Origin: Azadirachta indica
Lineage: Eukaryota > Streptophyta > Magnoliopsida > Sapindales > Meliaceae
Reading direction: 5' to 3'
Length of the DNA stretch: 64,000 bases
NCBI GenBank assembly: GCA_022749755.1
Contig: CM040443.1
Coordinates: forward strand, 14,399,744-14,463,743
Shown: in pieces, positions 1 through 14,074 of the stretch
Layout of the letters: every line of letters begins with the position of its first letter
How positions within the stretch are numbered: position 1 is the stretch's first letter
Program-made: the position numbers and the translations under genes
Notes under the pieces: model-generated
The model's database searches: none
What the model saw: only the letters and a program-made list of their open reading frames with translations
What the model was told of the DNA's origin: nothing

Positions 1-47
1 TAATCTGTTCGTTAATACAAAGGTAAAAATATAAAAAAGTTCATTTA

Positions 48-490
48 AATTCTATTACTTTTTTCTATTAATAGAAAATATGTTTTTTATTTAAATTCTA
101 ATAAAAACATGAAAAAGAAAATTTGTGATTGTATAATGTTATACGTAGATAATAAACAGTAGAATACTTATCACTACACTATTTATACATTCCATATTAT
201 TTTATGAAATTGGTAATATTTATTTATAAAAATCCATTTCCAATTACAAATTAGTTTTATTAATATTAATAAAATCTAGATTATATTGATTAATTATATA
301 AGATGTTCATATGTACCCCTTAACTTTTAAGAAAATACTCTATATTGCATATTTAGAGTGTGTGAGATACCTTTGAGTTTTAAAAAAAAACTGAGGAAAT
401 CCCTTAAATTTTGAAGAAATAGAAAAATACCCTTGATCTGACTTTTGTTCATTTGACCTACTAAAATATTATTATTTTAATCTTTAAATT
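48..490 (+). repeat. Direct repeat R1, copy 1
   Basis: This stretch recurs at 2819-3290 with only scattered differences, including an insertion of about a dozen bases (TATATAGATTATATATTG-like) in the second copy. Its right part, from about 305, reads like the terminal repeat of a Mutator-like element: phrases such as TACCCCTTAACTTTT and CATTTGACCTACTAAAAT, which recur in inverted form near 1560-1700. No coding potential was seen. Confidence 0.8.
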
Positions 491-1740
491 TTAGTAAAAT
501 AATAAAATATGATATGATTTTTCATAATTAATAATATAGTCCTATTATGTTCAACATATTAGTAGGACTAATAGTTTTTAACATAATCTATCAACCTTGA
601 CACGAACACGATACATAGTTAACAGTTTTGAATTAACTTAAAATAATATGATTAATGAATGAGTCATGATAATGTGACATGCTCAATAATTAGGTCGAGT
701 TTCGGTTTAGAGGTCGTAACACATAAATCCATTTATAATATGATTAATTATTTGAATAATCATTTTATACTAATTTATTTCTAATTTAATATATTTATTT
801 TATATTTTTCATAGTTTAAGAGTGTTTAATTATATTTTTAACATTTTAAAAGCTTTTTAATACTATTTAGAATAAAATTTATTAGCATTTGCGTAAATAA
901 TATTATAAATATTTTCAAAATATATATTTAAATATGTAAAATATTATGTTAAATAGCTAACATGATTATTAAATGGATAACTGATTAATAAATAGACGAG
1001 GTTAGGGTTTTAATTTTTGACATGATTATTAAATGGATCGATCCGAATTAATTTAAAATACGTTAAATCTTTATTTGACATGACACGAATATGGCACATT
1101 AACCTGAATTGCCAACCCTAAATATTAGGGACTAAATTTCAACTTAAAAAAGTTTGTTTTATTTTATTATTTTAAAAAACCATAGAAATAAAAATATAAT
1201 TTATTTTTAAATTAAAATGCAAATAATTAATTTAGACAAACTTATATCATAAAATGCTCTTAACTTTCTTTTTCTTTTTGGTAATAATTTCATATGTAAT
1301 GATTTTAAATTTTTAAAAGAAAATATGTATAATATTTTAAAAATTATTTTATTTTTATTGATACAATAATAAATTTAATTCACATGCTAGAATCTATTAT
1401 TATTTTTTATCATAAAATAATTAATTAGATTTGCCTTAATAAATCATTTTAAGTTTACATTTTAGTCCGAATATATTAGAAATAATGGATATTATTAATT
1501 ATAAAACAATTCTATCTCATTTTTTATTTAACATATTTTTAGGGACTCAAGTAATAATATTTTAACAGGTCAATCTGACGGAAGTTAAGTTAGAGAGGTG
1601 CCTTCTTATTTTCTCATAATTCTAACGTATCTAACATACTTAAAAAATTAACGGGTATTTGCTGTTCCCCAAGAGGTAAGGAATATATCACTATATTCCT
1701 TATTTAAATTAAGAAAAATTGCTCTAGACTCTCTTCAAGT
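305..1740. mobile_element. Candidate non-autonomous MULE-like element (copy A)
   Basis: The left end (about 305-500) and the reverse complement of the right end (about 1560-1740) share diverged text, including GACCTACTAAAATATTATTA on the left against GACCTGTTAAAATATTATTA on the right. The interior is AT-rich with no transposase. Long imperfect terminal inverted repeats and the 'reads TACCCCTT..., then a GACC box' layout resemble plant non-autonomous Mutator-like elements. Exact ends and target duplication could not be fixed, so this is an inference. The copy at 7110-8500 is the same element with a more diverged left end. Confidence 0.45.
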
Positions 1741-2402
1741 TTGGTTAAAATATCCATTATCTCCTAAGTTCTAAAATTATTCTGTTATGTCTTATTGTAA
1801 GTGGATATAAGGAAAAAATTTAATTTTTAGGGGTAAAATAGTAAATACCCCACCACAGGACACACAACTCTCTCTCTCTCTCGTTAGAGTCAGATTCCTC
1901 GTTGACTTTGCCCCCATATTTTCTTCCAACATGCCTAGCAATTGTTCAACCATCATGTGGCTCCATCATAGTGGTGACAAGTGAAAGCACAACACCACCA
2001 TCATCAGAATCAACAAAAGTCGATCTATCTGATTATGGTGGTGATGTGTTTCCATTCACTGTGATATGGTGGAGCCATACGGTGATCGCTACGATTTTGA
2101 CCACTTTTAACCTTTTTTGGTCATTTCTTGGCTGAAAATAATTATAATTTTTTGTAGGTCAAAAAATTTGGAGTCTAATGATATGCATAATAATTTATTT
2201 GAAGTTGATTTTCATTGGCAAACAATGGTTGGTATTAGTGCTAGTAATGGCTAACGATGGTCAGATGCTAGTGATAAAATATTCATAAATTAATTTGGTA
2301 TCTAGATATTTTAAATTTAAATTTTTATATAAATTATATAAAAATTATCAAAAAGTACAAAAAGTATAAAATTTATACATATAAGAGATGAAACAAAACT
2401 TG
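493..2402 (+). repeat. Long direct duplication, copy A
   Basis: From about 493 to 2402 the sequence is nearly the same as 7266-9225, with mostly single-base changes. The duplication covers the MULE-like element and also about 650 bp of its right flank, so it is a segmental duplication and not two separate insertions. Copy A holds only seven CT units at 1868-1881 and has about 35-50 extra bases just after them that copy B lacks. The open frame at 1902-2135 lies in this repeat and is not conserved in copy B, so it is not called a gene. Confidence 0.9.
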
Positions 2403-2818
2403 ATGATGGTTGTACAATACTACTTATTGAAGTAGAACACTGTATTTTGAAAAGAAATAGAAATATACATATAAGAAAACATATGAAAGAAATTGATTAC
2501 ATACTTAAATTTTATTAGGGACAATTTTGGGCTTATCAAATTTATGCAATAGTATATGTGAAATTATACATATAGATACAATAGATTTAAGGATCAGATT
2601 TTGAAAAATAAGTAAAAACCTTCCTTTCAAAATGTGTGGTGGAAAAATAAATCTTCGATAAAAATTATTTTAAAAAAAATTATCAAATAGTTAAAATAGA
2701 TTTTAACAGGCTTCCATTAGCAATTCAAAATGAGCTCTTAATCTATGACCTCTTCTAAAAAGGAGTAGGTCTCTATTTCATTTCACCATCCCACCCAATA
2801 TCATTAAAATTTATTTTT

Positions 2819-3290
2819 AATTCTATTACTTTCGTCTATTAATAGAAAATATGTTTTTTATTTAAATTCTAATAAAAACATGAAAAAAAAATTTGTGATT
2901 GTTTAATATTATACTTAGATAATAAATAGTATAATACTTATCACTACACTACTTATATATTCTATATTATTTTATGAAATTGGCAATATATATTCATAAA
3001 AATCCATTTCCAATTACAAAGTAGTTTTATTAATATTAATAAAATCTAGATTATATAGATTATATATTGATTAATTATATAAGATGTTCATATGTACCCC
3101 TTAACTTTTAAGAAAATACTCTATATTGCATATTTAGAGTGTATGAGATACCTTTGAGTTTTAAAAAAAAAAAACGGAGGAAATTCCTTAAATTTGAAAA
3201 AAATAGAAAAATACTCTTAATCTGACTTTTGTTCATTTGACCTATAAAAATATTATTATTTTAATCTTTAAATTTTAGTAAAATAACATA
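2819..3290 (+). repeat. Direct repeat R1, copy 2
   Basis: This is the second copy of 48-490. It stops resembling copy 1 at about 3290, where the downstream text is only loosely similar (TTTAGTAAAATAACATAATG against TTTAGTAAAATAATAAAATA). It is therefore a left end plus flank without the rest of the element. Confidence 0.8.
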
Positions 3291-4036
3291 ATGTAATATT
3301 ATCTCATCATAATTGATAATTTAGTTCCCACATGGTAAAGAATGACAAATTTCCCTATAAAGATAGGGGTTTAACTCATTTAAGTCGGATATTGAGATAA
3401 ATTTTAAAGAATTAGATTAGAGATGAGAATAAAAGTCCATCCTCATTTTTAAAGCGAAATGGGGATAGGGATTATAAGTTATCCCCAACCAAGCCCTCTT
3501 CTTTGTTAAAGTTTTTTAATTGTAATTTTTTATATTTTTAAAATATAATTAACCTTTTATATGAAAAACTAAAAATTAATTTTAATTTTAATTTAAAATC
3601 AAAAAAATGGAAACCCTAAATTGACCCACGTTTACTTGCACAGTCGTCTGCTACCCACCATCCAGTCTCCCTTTTGCTTCTCCATACTGTTGCTCACTTG
3701 CGAACTAACCTGTTTCATGCATTGTCGTTGATTAAAGATGCTCGCACAGCAACATCATAGGAAAGCATTTGAGTTTGACTCGATCTCTGTACTCGCCTGT
3801 CACTGATTTGGGTTTCCTTCATAAATAGATTTTTCTTCCGATTGGTACATTCCTTTGAATGTTTTTTTTTTTTTAATATGTCATTTTCCTGTATAAATTT
3901 AACAATAGTAACCAAGACTTGAGGTGAATATTTATTAATAATTATTATTTAAAATGTTTTTAAAAAATGACTATTTCAAATTTTTTTAGACTAAAATATC
4001 TCTACCTTAATGTGTTTGGTAGTCATTTTTTGAAAA
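3290..4036. other. Intergenic stretch, no gene seen
   Basis: AT-rich sequence with a slightly more mixed patch at 3600-3800. Around 3960-4030 there is text (AATGACTATTTCAAATTTTT) that recurs in inverted form at about 4700-4730, on the other side of the hAT element. An older inverted-repeat element may therefore have been split by the hAT insertion. The minus-strand frame at 3715-3915 has no recognisable product. Confidence 0.4.
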
Positions 4037-4044
4037 ACTTTTAT

Positions 4045-4678
4045 TAGGGATGACAATGGGGTGGGGTGGGGGTGGGGAGGCATGCCCCGTTCCCCACCCC
4101 GTTTTCTATTTTAATTCCCATTCCCCGCCCCATTCCCCACTAAATTTAATGAGATGGGGATGGAGAATCCCCACACAGGGAATGAGTTCCCCATTCCCAT
4201 ATCAATTCCCTATTTTATATTATTTTTGTAAATTAATTTTAATAATATAAGAATTTAATTAATTTAAACAAAAATATTATTAATATATTATTGAAAATAC
4301 AATATATGGTCCTTTTAATTTTTAATCTTTTACTTTTTATTTGTATATTCTATTTTTTATAACATTAATTCATAACTCCATATTTTTTGATTATTAATTA
4401 CATTTAATTATAATAATAATTTTAGAAATTATAATATAAAATTATATTTATATACATAAAATTTAATTTATAAATTAGAATACATTTATATTATGTTTTA
4501 TTGGGGAATGGGGTGGGGGTGGGGTGGGGAGAGATAAACCAATCCCCGTCCCATTAATCAATTGGGGATTAGTTTCTCCCCATTCCCCGCCCCATTCCCC
4601 AAAATTTATATAAATTCTAACCCGTTGGGGGTGGATCCCCGTGGGTTTGGGGCCCCATGGGGAATTTTGCCATCCTTA
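4045..4678. mobile_element. Short non-autonomous hAT-type element
   Basis: The left end reads TAGGGATGACAATGGGG and the right end, reverse complemented, TAAGGATGGCAAAATTCCCC, a typical hAT terminal pair. The ends are followed by G/C-rich subterminal blocks (runs of GGGGTGGGG and CCCCATTCCCC), while the centre is AT-rich. The flanks ACTTTTAT (4037-4044) and GCTTTTAT (4679-4686) match at 7 of 8 bases, the target-duplication length expected of hAT elements. It is 634 bp with no transposase. The open frame at 4050-4250 is part of the G/C-rich end. Confidence 0.85.
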
Positions 4679-5519
4679 GCTTTTATGAGGGTATTTTAGT
4701 TTAAATTGGTCATTTTTGAAATATATTTCATATAGTGATTATTTAAAAAATTAATTTTAAAAATTGGTTATTGTTAAAAATTTCCCTTTTCTTGTTGTGT
4801 TCTTGGACTAGGCTTTTGTTTTTGTGAGCTTTTTTAAATTAAATATCAAATTTTATTAAAAAAAATAAAAGAAGATAATCAGAAATATTTTAATATATGA
4901 ATTTGATCTAACTTATTAATAGAATTTTTGTTTAATAATAGTATTTTCTTTTCTAAATTTTTTATTGAAATAATAAATTAAAACGGAATTTTTATTTAGT
5001 CATTCGCATATTGTGAAAAAATATTAAAAAAATGACTAAATTTTTATAAATAAAAAATATATTGTAAAAATATTAAAATAAGAACTAAATTGTTATTATT
5101 AAAAAAGTATATTGTAAAAATTTTGAAATAGAGATAAATTATTATAATAGAAAAATGTATATCTTTGTTATTTTGCAAAGGTTTTAGGATAGAAATAATG
5201 ATAGAGTAAAAGTCAAAGAGGTTATTTATTTATTTATCCAAACTTTAGAAATATTTATTTTTATCCAAATATTAGGAAGTATTATATATTTATTTGCCTA
5301 AACTTCAGACGAGTATCTCCCACAAAAAATAATTCTTGTGTTAGTGAGTATCATGTCACCAAACATAAAAGTTAATTATGATTGATTATTAATTCAAATT
5401 TAAAAATAAAATGTAGTATAAAATTAAAGAAAGTCATATGTGGCTTGGCTAATTTATTGTTCCTCCAAATAATTATAAAGAAAAAAAATAATAATAAAAT
5501 TTTTTAAATAATTGATAAA

Positions 5520-5610
5520 GATAAAATTGTTATTAGATTAATAATAATAATTATTATTAGATTAATAATAATTATTATTATTAGATTAATAATAATAATA
5601 TTTATTATTA
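5520..5610. repeat. TTATTAGATTAATAA tandem array
   Basis: The phrase TTATTAGATTAATAATAA recurs three to four times with variable ATT/AAT filling, so the strand is nearly self-complementary. It is a simple AT-rich minisatellite with no coding meaning. Confidence 0.7.
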
Positions 5611-5754
5611 TTATTTAAATTTGAATTGTTTTATATAACAAAATTATTTTATATCAATAATAGTAATTCAAAAATAATATTTTTAATAATATAAATTAAA
5701 TATGCATTCCTTAATAAATATTTTTATTTACACATTTTGATGAATAAATTTAGG

Positions 5755-5815
5755 TGGTGTGATGGTAAGTTAGTTCTTCATCTTCCTCTAAATCTTGAGT
5801 TTAAACCCATAGAGT
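5755..5815 (+). mobile_element. Possible tRNA-derived SINE head
   Basis: GGTGTGATGGTAAGTTAG followed about 35 bases later by CTTGAGTTTAAACCC resembles the A and B boxes of an RNA polymerase III promoter in plant SINEs. The B box matches GGTTCRAAYCC at about 8 of 10 positions. No 3' end or target duplication was identified. This is a weak call. Confidence 0.3.
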
Positions 5816-7265
5816 TTTAATAGTTTTGATTGATTTTCAACAATTTTGCAATATCTCATGAAATGCACGCGGGTGTGAATTGGACTTTGGATTATAATAT
5901 CTAATCAGTTCGATTCAAGTTTTTATCAATCACAATATCAATTCTAACACAAATATAAATAAGTAAGGGATAGAATAAGATTTATGATGGTTTAACAATA
6001 ACCAGGCCCATATCCACTTTTTTTAACTCAACTAGAAGTATTCATTAACCACAAGCCTTGAAACTACAAAACTTAACAATTACAACCTAGGATTTTAGGT
6101 ATCCTACAACCTTTAAAAGTTTGCCACACCTTATACACTTACAAATTTACTCAACCAAGTGAAAGACCCACTTTTTTCATTTCTTTGCAATGAAAAATAA
6201 AGAGAACAAGTAATGAACAACTTACAACTTTGATCTCCTTAAGAATAAATGTAGAAATTGAGTGTTCTTGGAGATTCAAATTGATGTATAATGATTTGTA
6301 ACTCAAGAATGTATAATTTTCTATTAAAATCACTTAGTATTGCTCAAAAAAATATTTGAAGAAAAATTAAACTGAATATCAATTCCCAAATATATAATAT
6401 TTTCAAAAACAAATCTTTACTAACTGTTGAAAACTAAAAAATTCAATATTTTGCTGAGTTCAATGGACTTAAAAGGTCAAGTCAGTCGATCAAATCATCA
6501 AAATTTAAGAGACAAGTTAAAATATAGAAATTTAGTCCATCAACCAGTTTAGTTCGGTCGATCGATCCAAAAAGGCTTTCTATCTTAAGTTCGGTTGACC
6601 AATCGTTTCAATTGAACCAGTATAAACTGGTTTGGCTAAACCAATGCAGTAAGAAGCCCGTTTCATGAACAATAATCTAGTTTTTGAAATTTTGAAAGGC
6701 TTGCATTTGGATCCCTATTCCAGGATTTAAAAGCATTTGGAATTTGATCCATTTCAAAATTTAAAGTGTGTGTTTTGAAAAACATCTTGAGCTAAACAAA
6801 ATTATCATGTACACATACATATACAAGTATACAATTTCAAATGTACAATAAAATACCACACTTATGTCTTGAAATTTCATTTTGAGCTTAATTCTATTTT
6901 TCACTTTTCAAGTTGGACGGTGTGTTTTGTGATCATCAAAACTTGGTTTACATGACCTCAAGTTCGACATCGTAACTTGTCCCTGACTTATTGCCATCCT
7001 TAACACAGTTACCACATACTAAGGACTAAAAGTATTAAATTTAAATAACTTTATTTTATTTATAATTTTATAAGAATTTAGAAAAAAAATATAATAATAA
7101 AAGTGATATTGTAATATACCCTCTAATTTTCGGTGAAACAATAAATAAATTTTTAAAATGTGCTAGATAGCCCTTGAATTTTGAAAAAACAAGAAGATAT
7201 TCCCTTTTAATTTAACTTATATCAGTTTGACCTATTAAAATAATATCGTTTTATTTCCTAAACTT
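5816..7265. other. Intergenic, no gene seen
   Basis: AT-rich, with a patch at 6480-6660 rich in GGTCGATCGATCC and CAGTTTAGTTC phrases that looks like an old transposon but which I cannot name. From about 7110 the text becomes the diverged left end of the MULE-like element in duplication copy B. The minus-strand frame at 6151-6333 shows no features of a real protein. Confidence 0.4.
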
Positions 7266-9225
<1,960 letters not shown>

Positions 9226-9544
9226 AGATTGGTACTTTTAATATAATCATTTTTTATAATTTTTAACAAAAATTTATTAATTATATGGTTATTATAAATT
9301 TTTTCTAGTAAAAATTATGTTATTATTTTAATAAAACTTCAACTTATATTCAAAAAAAAAAACAAAATGAGAACTTATAATTTAACTTTTTAGAAAGTTT
9401 AAAAGTTTGTACTCTTAAAAGTCGAAATTTTTTTTTTTGAATAATAAAGAAACCGTACCGAAAATATCATCATTATTAATTTAGTAACTCTTTTGAATAA
9501 ATATTAACGTTTAAAAATTACGACATAAATAAATTGTATATTTA

Positions 9545-9850
9545 TTTCAGAATGTGCATAGACTGATTATAATTTTAAATAAATTGTAATTTGAAAGAGA
9601 GCACGTACATGCAACAATGCTACAATAACAAAAAATCAAACCAAACTAATATATATATATATATATATCCAGAGTTCCCTGTCTCTCTAGACTTTCATTC
9701 TTATAATTACTCCTTAATTATTAATTTTCATTAATTATTTCTCAACAGGCATGCATGTGCTTCGCTTCATTCTCATTTAAGTATTTAATTAAGAAAACGT
9801 TTTCACAATAATTATTCAAATATATATATATATATATATATAACTCTTCA
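9545..9850 (+). repeat. Copy of the 12.5-13.1 kb repeat family
   Basis: The stretch 9545-9600 (…GACTGATTATAATTTT… followed by GAAAGAGAGC) matches 12528-12592. The stretch 9690-9850 (ATTACTCCTTAATTATTAAT, then CATGTGCTT, then AACGTTTTCACA) matches 12960-13080. AT microsatellites sit at 9649-9668 and 9820-9842. The function is unknown. It is a dispersed repeat with three related copies within 4 kb. Confidence 0.65.
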
Positions 9851-10433
9851 CAAATGAGATCTTACTTTATGTGAATATAAGTTTTAACAACGACGGAACG
9901 CCTATAGGACCTTATGGGGCCCTGCCCCTAGATGACATAATTTTTTTTAAAATTTTTTTCATAAAGATTAATATTTTTGATTCATTTCTTAAATTTATAT
10001 ACATTTTATTTCTTATACTTTGAAATATTATAACTTTACCTTTAATTTATTAATTTGTTTAAAATATTACTTAATTAATTTTATTTTTTAACTATTTTAA
10101 CTCCCTCACCTCTTTGCCTCTCCTTCCACCCGTCTCCTCAAATTTTTTGTCTACATTGGAGAAAAATAATAATTTAAAAGACGAATATGAGACTTAAACA
10201 CCTATCCTCCGTTTGAACTACAGGGCAAGTTATGACCTAGATGACTAGTATTATTTTATTATCTAATTTTAATATTTGATGCATTTAAAAATTGAAGTAA
10301 ATCTATATTTTCTTCACACTAATGAAAACAATGCCCAACTAGTCTAACACACCATATGCTAATTGTATTTTATGGTTTAAATATTCAGAGTGTGCAAGTG
10401 TATGGTATAGTCAAAGAGAGAATTCTCGATTTC
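9851..10433. other. Intergenic, transposon-like patch
   Basis: Around 9893-9945 the text GACGGAACGCCTATAGGACC followed by GGGGCCCTGCCCC stands out by its GC content in AT-rich DNA. It is the kind of sequence seen near transposon ends, but no partner end was found. The remainder has no gene. Confidence 0.3.
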
Positions 10434-11456
10434 CTTGAATCCCCGTGCTGTTTTGTTAATACCAGCATTCTCCCTTCATGTTCCCTCCGTTAAGTTTTAA
10501 AATATATGGATATTTTCGCACAACTCCACCAAAGTTTATAAAAATAATAAAGAAAAAAAATTATAAAAATTGAATCTCCTCTACTACAATATTTTCATCC
10601 AGTTAATTGTATTTTGATCATTAGAAAAATCTTAAATAATTAAAATATAACTTTATCAACACATATTAATAAAACTCTGAACCTACCATTCTTTTACCTA
10701 TTCACTTTTTTTAATTAAACTGTTAATCTAGTACCAATTAACAGTTAGAATTAATGTGAATTTCTTTTATTTTTGATTTATTTTCATTTTTATTTTTATT
10801 GAAGAATAGAAAGTATTGATTGTTGTTGTATGAAAATAGTAAAAAAAAGTTGATTTTTTTGCATTTATTTTTCTTCTTCTTATTATTATTTTACTTTTTA
10901 TCTTATAGTAAAAATAATAAAATATTAATGTTACTCAATATCAAAAAAAATAACATAATAATAATAAGAAAATTTAAAATAAAAAATTAAATTTTCTTTC
11001 CATTTTCATATGATAAATGATACTTTCCATTCTTCAATAAAAATAAAAATAAATCATAAAAATAAATACAAAATAATAATAATAATTAAAAATAAAAAAT
11101 GATTGAATCTCATGTGTTACATTTAGGTTAATAGGGTAAGAATTTAAAAGACAAAAGTGAATAGGTAAAAAAGAAATAGAATTAGGATTTTACTAATATG
11201 TGTTGATGATGTTATTTTAGTCATTTAAAACTTTTCTACAGGTCAACTAGATAAAATACTATAGCAAGAGGAGATTCGTATGAAATTTTACGACTTTGTA
11301 TTTATTATTTTTACAGCATAGATCAACAAATGGTCTACTTATTATTTCTATAAACTTTAGGAGAAGTATGTAAAAATACCCATATATTTTAAAATTACTG
11401 GAGATAATGTAAGGTAGGAAAGAACGTATTAACTAAAAATAACACAAGAGATTCAG
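10434..11456. mobile_element. Near-complete palindromic (foldback) element, about 1 kb
   Basis: The left half (10434-10940) matches the reverse complement of the right half (10950-11456) along almost its whole length. Paired landmarks are GTTTTAAAATATATGG near 10492 with its inverse near 11380; TGAATCTCCTCT near 10572 with AGAGGAGATTCG near 11268; TATTCACTTTT near 10700 with its inverse near 11150; and TTATTGAAGAATAGAAAGTA near 10796 with its inverse near 11030. The centre is near 10945 with almost no loop. Arms are diverged but colinear. No transposase is present. Likely a foldback or MULE-type element with very long inverted repeats; no target duplication was resolved. Confidence 0.8.
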
Positions 11457-11537
11457 GGTATTATGTTAAATAATAGGGAAAAATTAAAAATTTTATTCTT
11501 ATTTAGCATTAATGCTCAATTACATGTTAATTATTAT

Positions 11538-12316
11538 GGTAATTTTCAACTTTGTATCCTTATTTATTAACAATCATCACAAATAATTTTAATTTTTTGA
11601 AATGTATTAGCAGTGCCTTTAAAATCAATAAAATGATAAACTTTATTGTTGTTAATATTTTGGGCATAGACAAAACTGACTGTGTATAATAAAAATACAA
11701 AATTAATCCTACATGTGTAGTTAGTAATGTTATTTCATTGAAAAAAAAAACCAATTATATATTAAAATTAAATTAAAATTTTCTCTTAAAAAATAAATAA
11801 AATACACTTGAATTAAATTATATATCAAAATAACCCATATATAAATTAACTAATTAACTACCTAATTGAAAATAATAAATAAGTTGATATTATAAAAATG
11901 TTAATTACTGATTTAATATTTTATATATGAAAAAATATAGTAAAAAATTTAAATATACACAACACAGGATATAATAGTAATATTAATAATAATTAATTTT
12001 TATATGATTTGTTTTTATATATAATTTAATTTAAGTTTATTTTATTTACTTTTTAAGAGAAAATTTTAATTTCAATTTAATTTTAATATATAAGTAATTT
12101 ATCTTTCTCAACAAAACATAAATTGCTAACTATATATAGAGTTAATTTTATTTTGTACTGTACAAGGTTATTTTTGTCTTTATATACATAATATTGACAA
12201 CAATAAGGGTAAGTGTGTTATTTCACTATTTTTAAGGGCACTACTAATACATTTCAAACATTTAAGATTATTTGCCATAATTGTTAATAAATAAGGGTAT
12301 AAAATTGAAAATTACC
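11538..12316. mobile_element. Second near-complete palindromic (foldback) element
   Basis: The ends are GGTAATTTTCAACTTTGTAT and, reverse complemented from the right, GGTAATTTTCAATTTTATAC. Homology between the arms continues to the centre near 11927, with shared blocks TGAAATGTATTAG, AGTTAGYAAT and ATTTTCTCTTAAAAA. Flanks AATTATTAT and ACTTATTAT match at 8 of 9 bases, consistent with a 9-bp target duplication as made by Mutator-like transposases. The element is 779 bp and has no coding sequence; the minus-strand frame at 11560-11754 is part of an arm. Confidence 0.8.
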
Positions 12317-12395
12317 TACTTATTATATGTATGTATATAAATATTATTTGTGATAATATTATGTATGTAAGTTATTTGTGATAATTGTTAATAAA

Positions 12396-13080
12396 TAATT
12401 GATGTCAAGGCGTTTACTTAATTAAATAATGAAATGACAATGAAGTGAAGCACATGTATGTTAATGAGAAATAATTGATAAAAATTAATAATTAAGGTTG
12501 CTCTCTTTAAAAAATATGAAGATATATATTTGTTTTAGATCGCCCACAGACCAATTATAATTGTAAATTCATTATAACAAGAGAGAGAGCTTAAGGTATA
12601 AACGTGTGTGTGTACATATATATATATATATTCGGTTTGGTTTGATTTGGTTTGGTTTAATATATTTTTCTTACTGTAGTTGGTGTATGTAGTTGCTCTC
12701 TTTCAAATTATAATGAATTTACAATTATAATTAGTCTGTGGGCATTTCAAAACGAATATATATCTTATATTTTTCACATTGATGTACAAACAAATTCTTT
12801 AAGATGTGTATCAATGTGAAGAGATGAAGCACCGACTATAATAATAAAACCAAACCGATCAAACAAATATATACACACCTTAAGATCCAAATTCCTCTCT
12901 CTCTCCTATCAACGGTTGGACCAGTTCATTCAATATGAACACAATCTCTTAACTTTGATTCTTCTAATTACTCCTTAATTATTAATTTTCATTATTTATT
13001 TCACAAGAGGTACACATGTGCTTTACTTTATTGTTCTTTAATTATTTATTTAAGTAAACGCTTTCACATCAATTATTCAA
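12396..13080. repeat. Large inverted repeat with interrupted right arm
   Basis: The left arm, 12396-12591, pairs with two blocks to the right: 12690-12777 (TAATGAATTTACAATTATAA is the inverse of 12540-12580) and 12960-13080 (TTAATTATTAATTTTCAT and AAGTAAACGCTTTCACATCA are inverses of text in 12396-12490). About 185 bp separates the two right blocks and contains a small hairpin at 12777-12822 (CACATTGATGTACA with TGTGTATCAATGTG). The loop carries GGTTTGGTTTGATTTGG near 12632. A third direct copy is at 9545-9850. No coding sequence was seen. Confidence 0.7.
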
Positions 13081-14074
13081 CTATATATTAATGCTATATA
13101 TCTATAACAACGATTTTTTTTTTAACAATATACAGTGTGAATACTTAAACCTTAATTACAACTAACAGTTGGTGTAGTAGATTACCTGGGCATTATTTTC
13201 ATTAGGGTTCTAAATGATAAAATAATAATGATCAAGTCATCTTTGTTAGTCTTTTAATTTATAGTTCTCCAACGTATTTTACGGATCTGTTCACATGCAA
13301 TTTTTTTTCTTTTAATAAATATTTTACCCATGTGATGTGACCACATATAATAAGAAACCAATTTTCATATAAATTAAAGATCTCATTGGTGAAAAGTTGT
13401 TAGTTAATTAATACGGGAATTATTATTTAAATATTTCAATCAATTACTCAATTTTTACTTTTTTGAAAAATAATTTTTAAAATTTTTACATTAATTTTAA
13501 TTTAAGTTTATAAAGTATAAAATAATTTACGGTATAGAGCTATTTATCAATAATGACATGTTGTAAAAATAATTCAATCATAATGTTTTTCAAGCATATT
13601 TCTTAAAAAAAATTAGTAAAAATAATAGTATTTTTACTTAATTATTGAATATATTTATTTGTAATATTATAAGTAAAATATATTTTTTAGTAAAATATAT
13701 TTGATTAATTATGGCAAGTTGTAAAATATTTTTCAGTAAAAACAATAAACTTTATTGAGATGATAATTTTATAAATAACGGTGAATATTAATTTGTTTAA
13801 AAAATTTTAAAAAAAAAATATGTTTTATTAGAATTTATTATAATATGACTAAAAATTTAAGAAGTAAATGTATTATATTATTAAAAACTATACATGGAGA
13901 GAGTTATTAAAGTTTATATATATATATATATATATAAAGCTAATAAGTCATAGCCAAATTTTACTCTTATATCTACACCTGAACATCTGGGATCACTGAT
14001 TTCCAGTCCTTAATGTGATCAATATTCATATATTAATTTTTAAGAGCTGAAGAGACCAATGAAGAGAAATCAAC
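13081..14074. other. Upstream region of the gene at 14075
   Basis: AT-rich with no gene. A TA microsatellite at 13915-13936 lies about 140 bp upstream of the chosen start codon and runs into TATAAAGC, which could serve as a TATA-type core promoter. This is only suggestive, because the whole region is AT-rich. Confidence 0.35.

Noticed and set aside
1902..2135. Open frame of 77 codons as a small gene
   Set aside because: It starts at a non-ATG codon, is disrupted in the second duplication copy and shows no recognisable motif.
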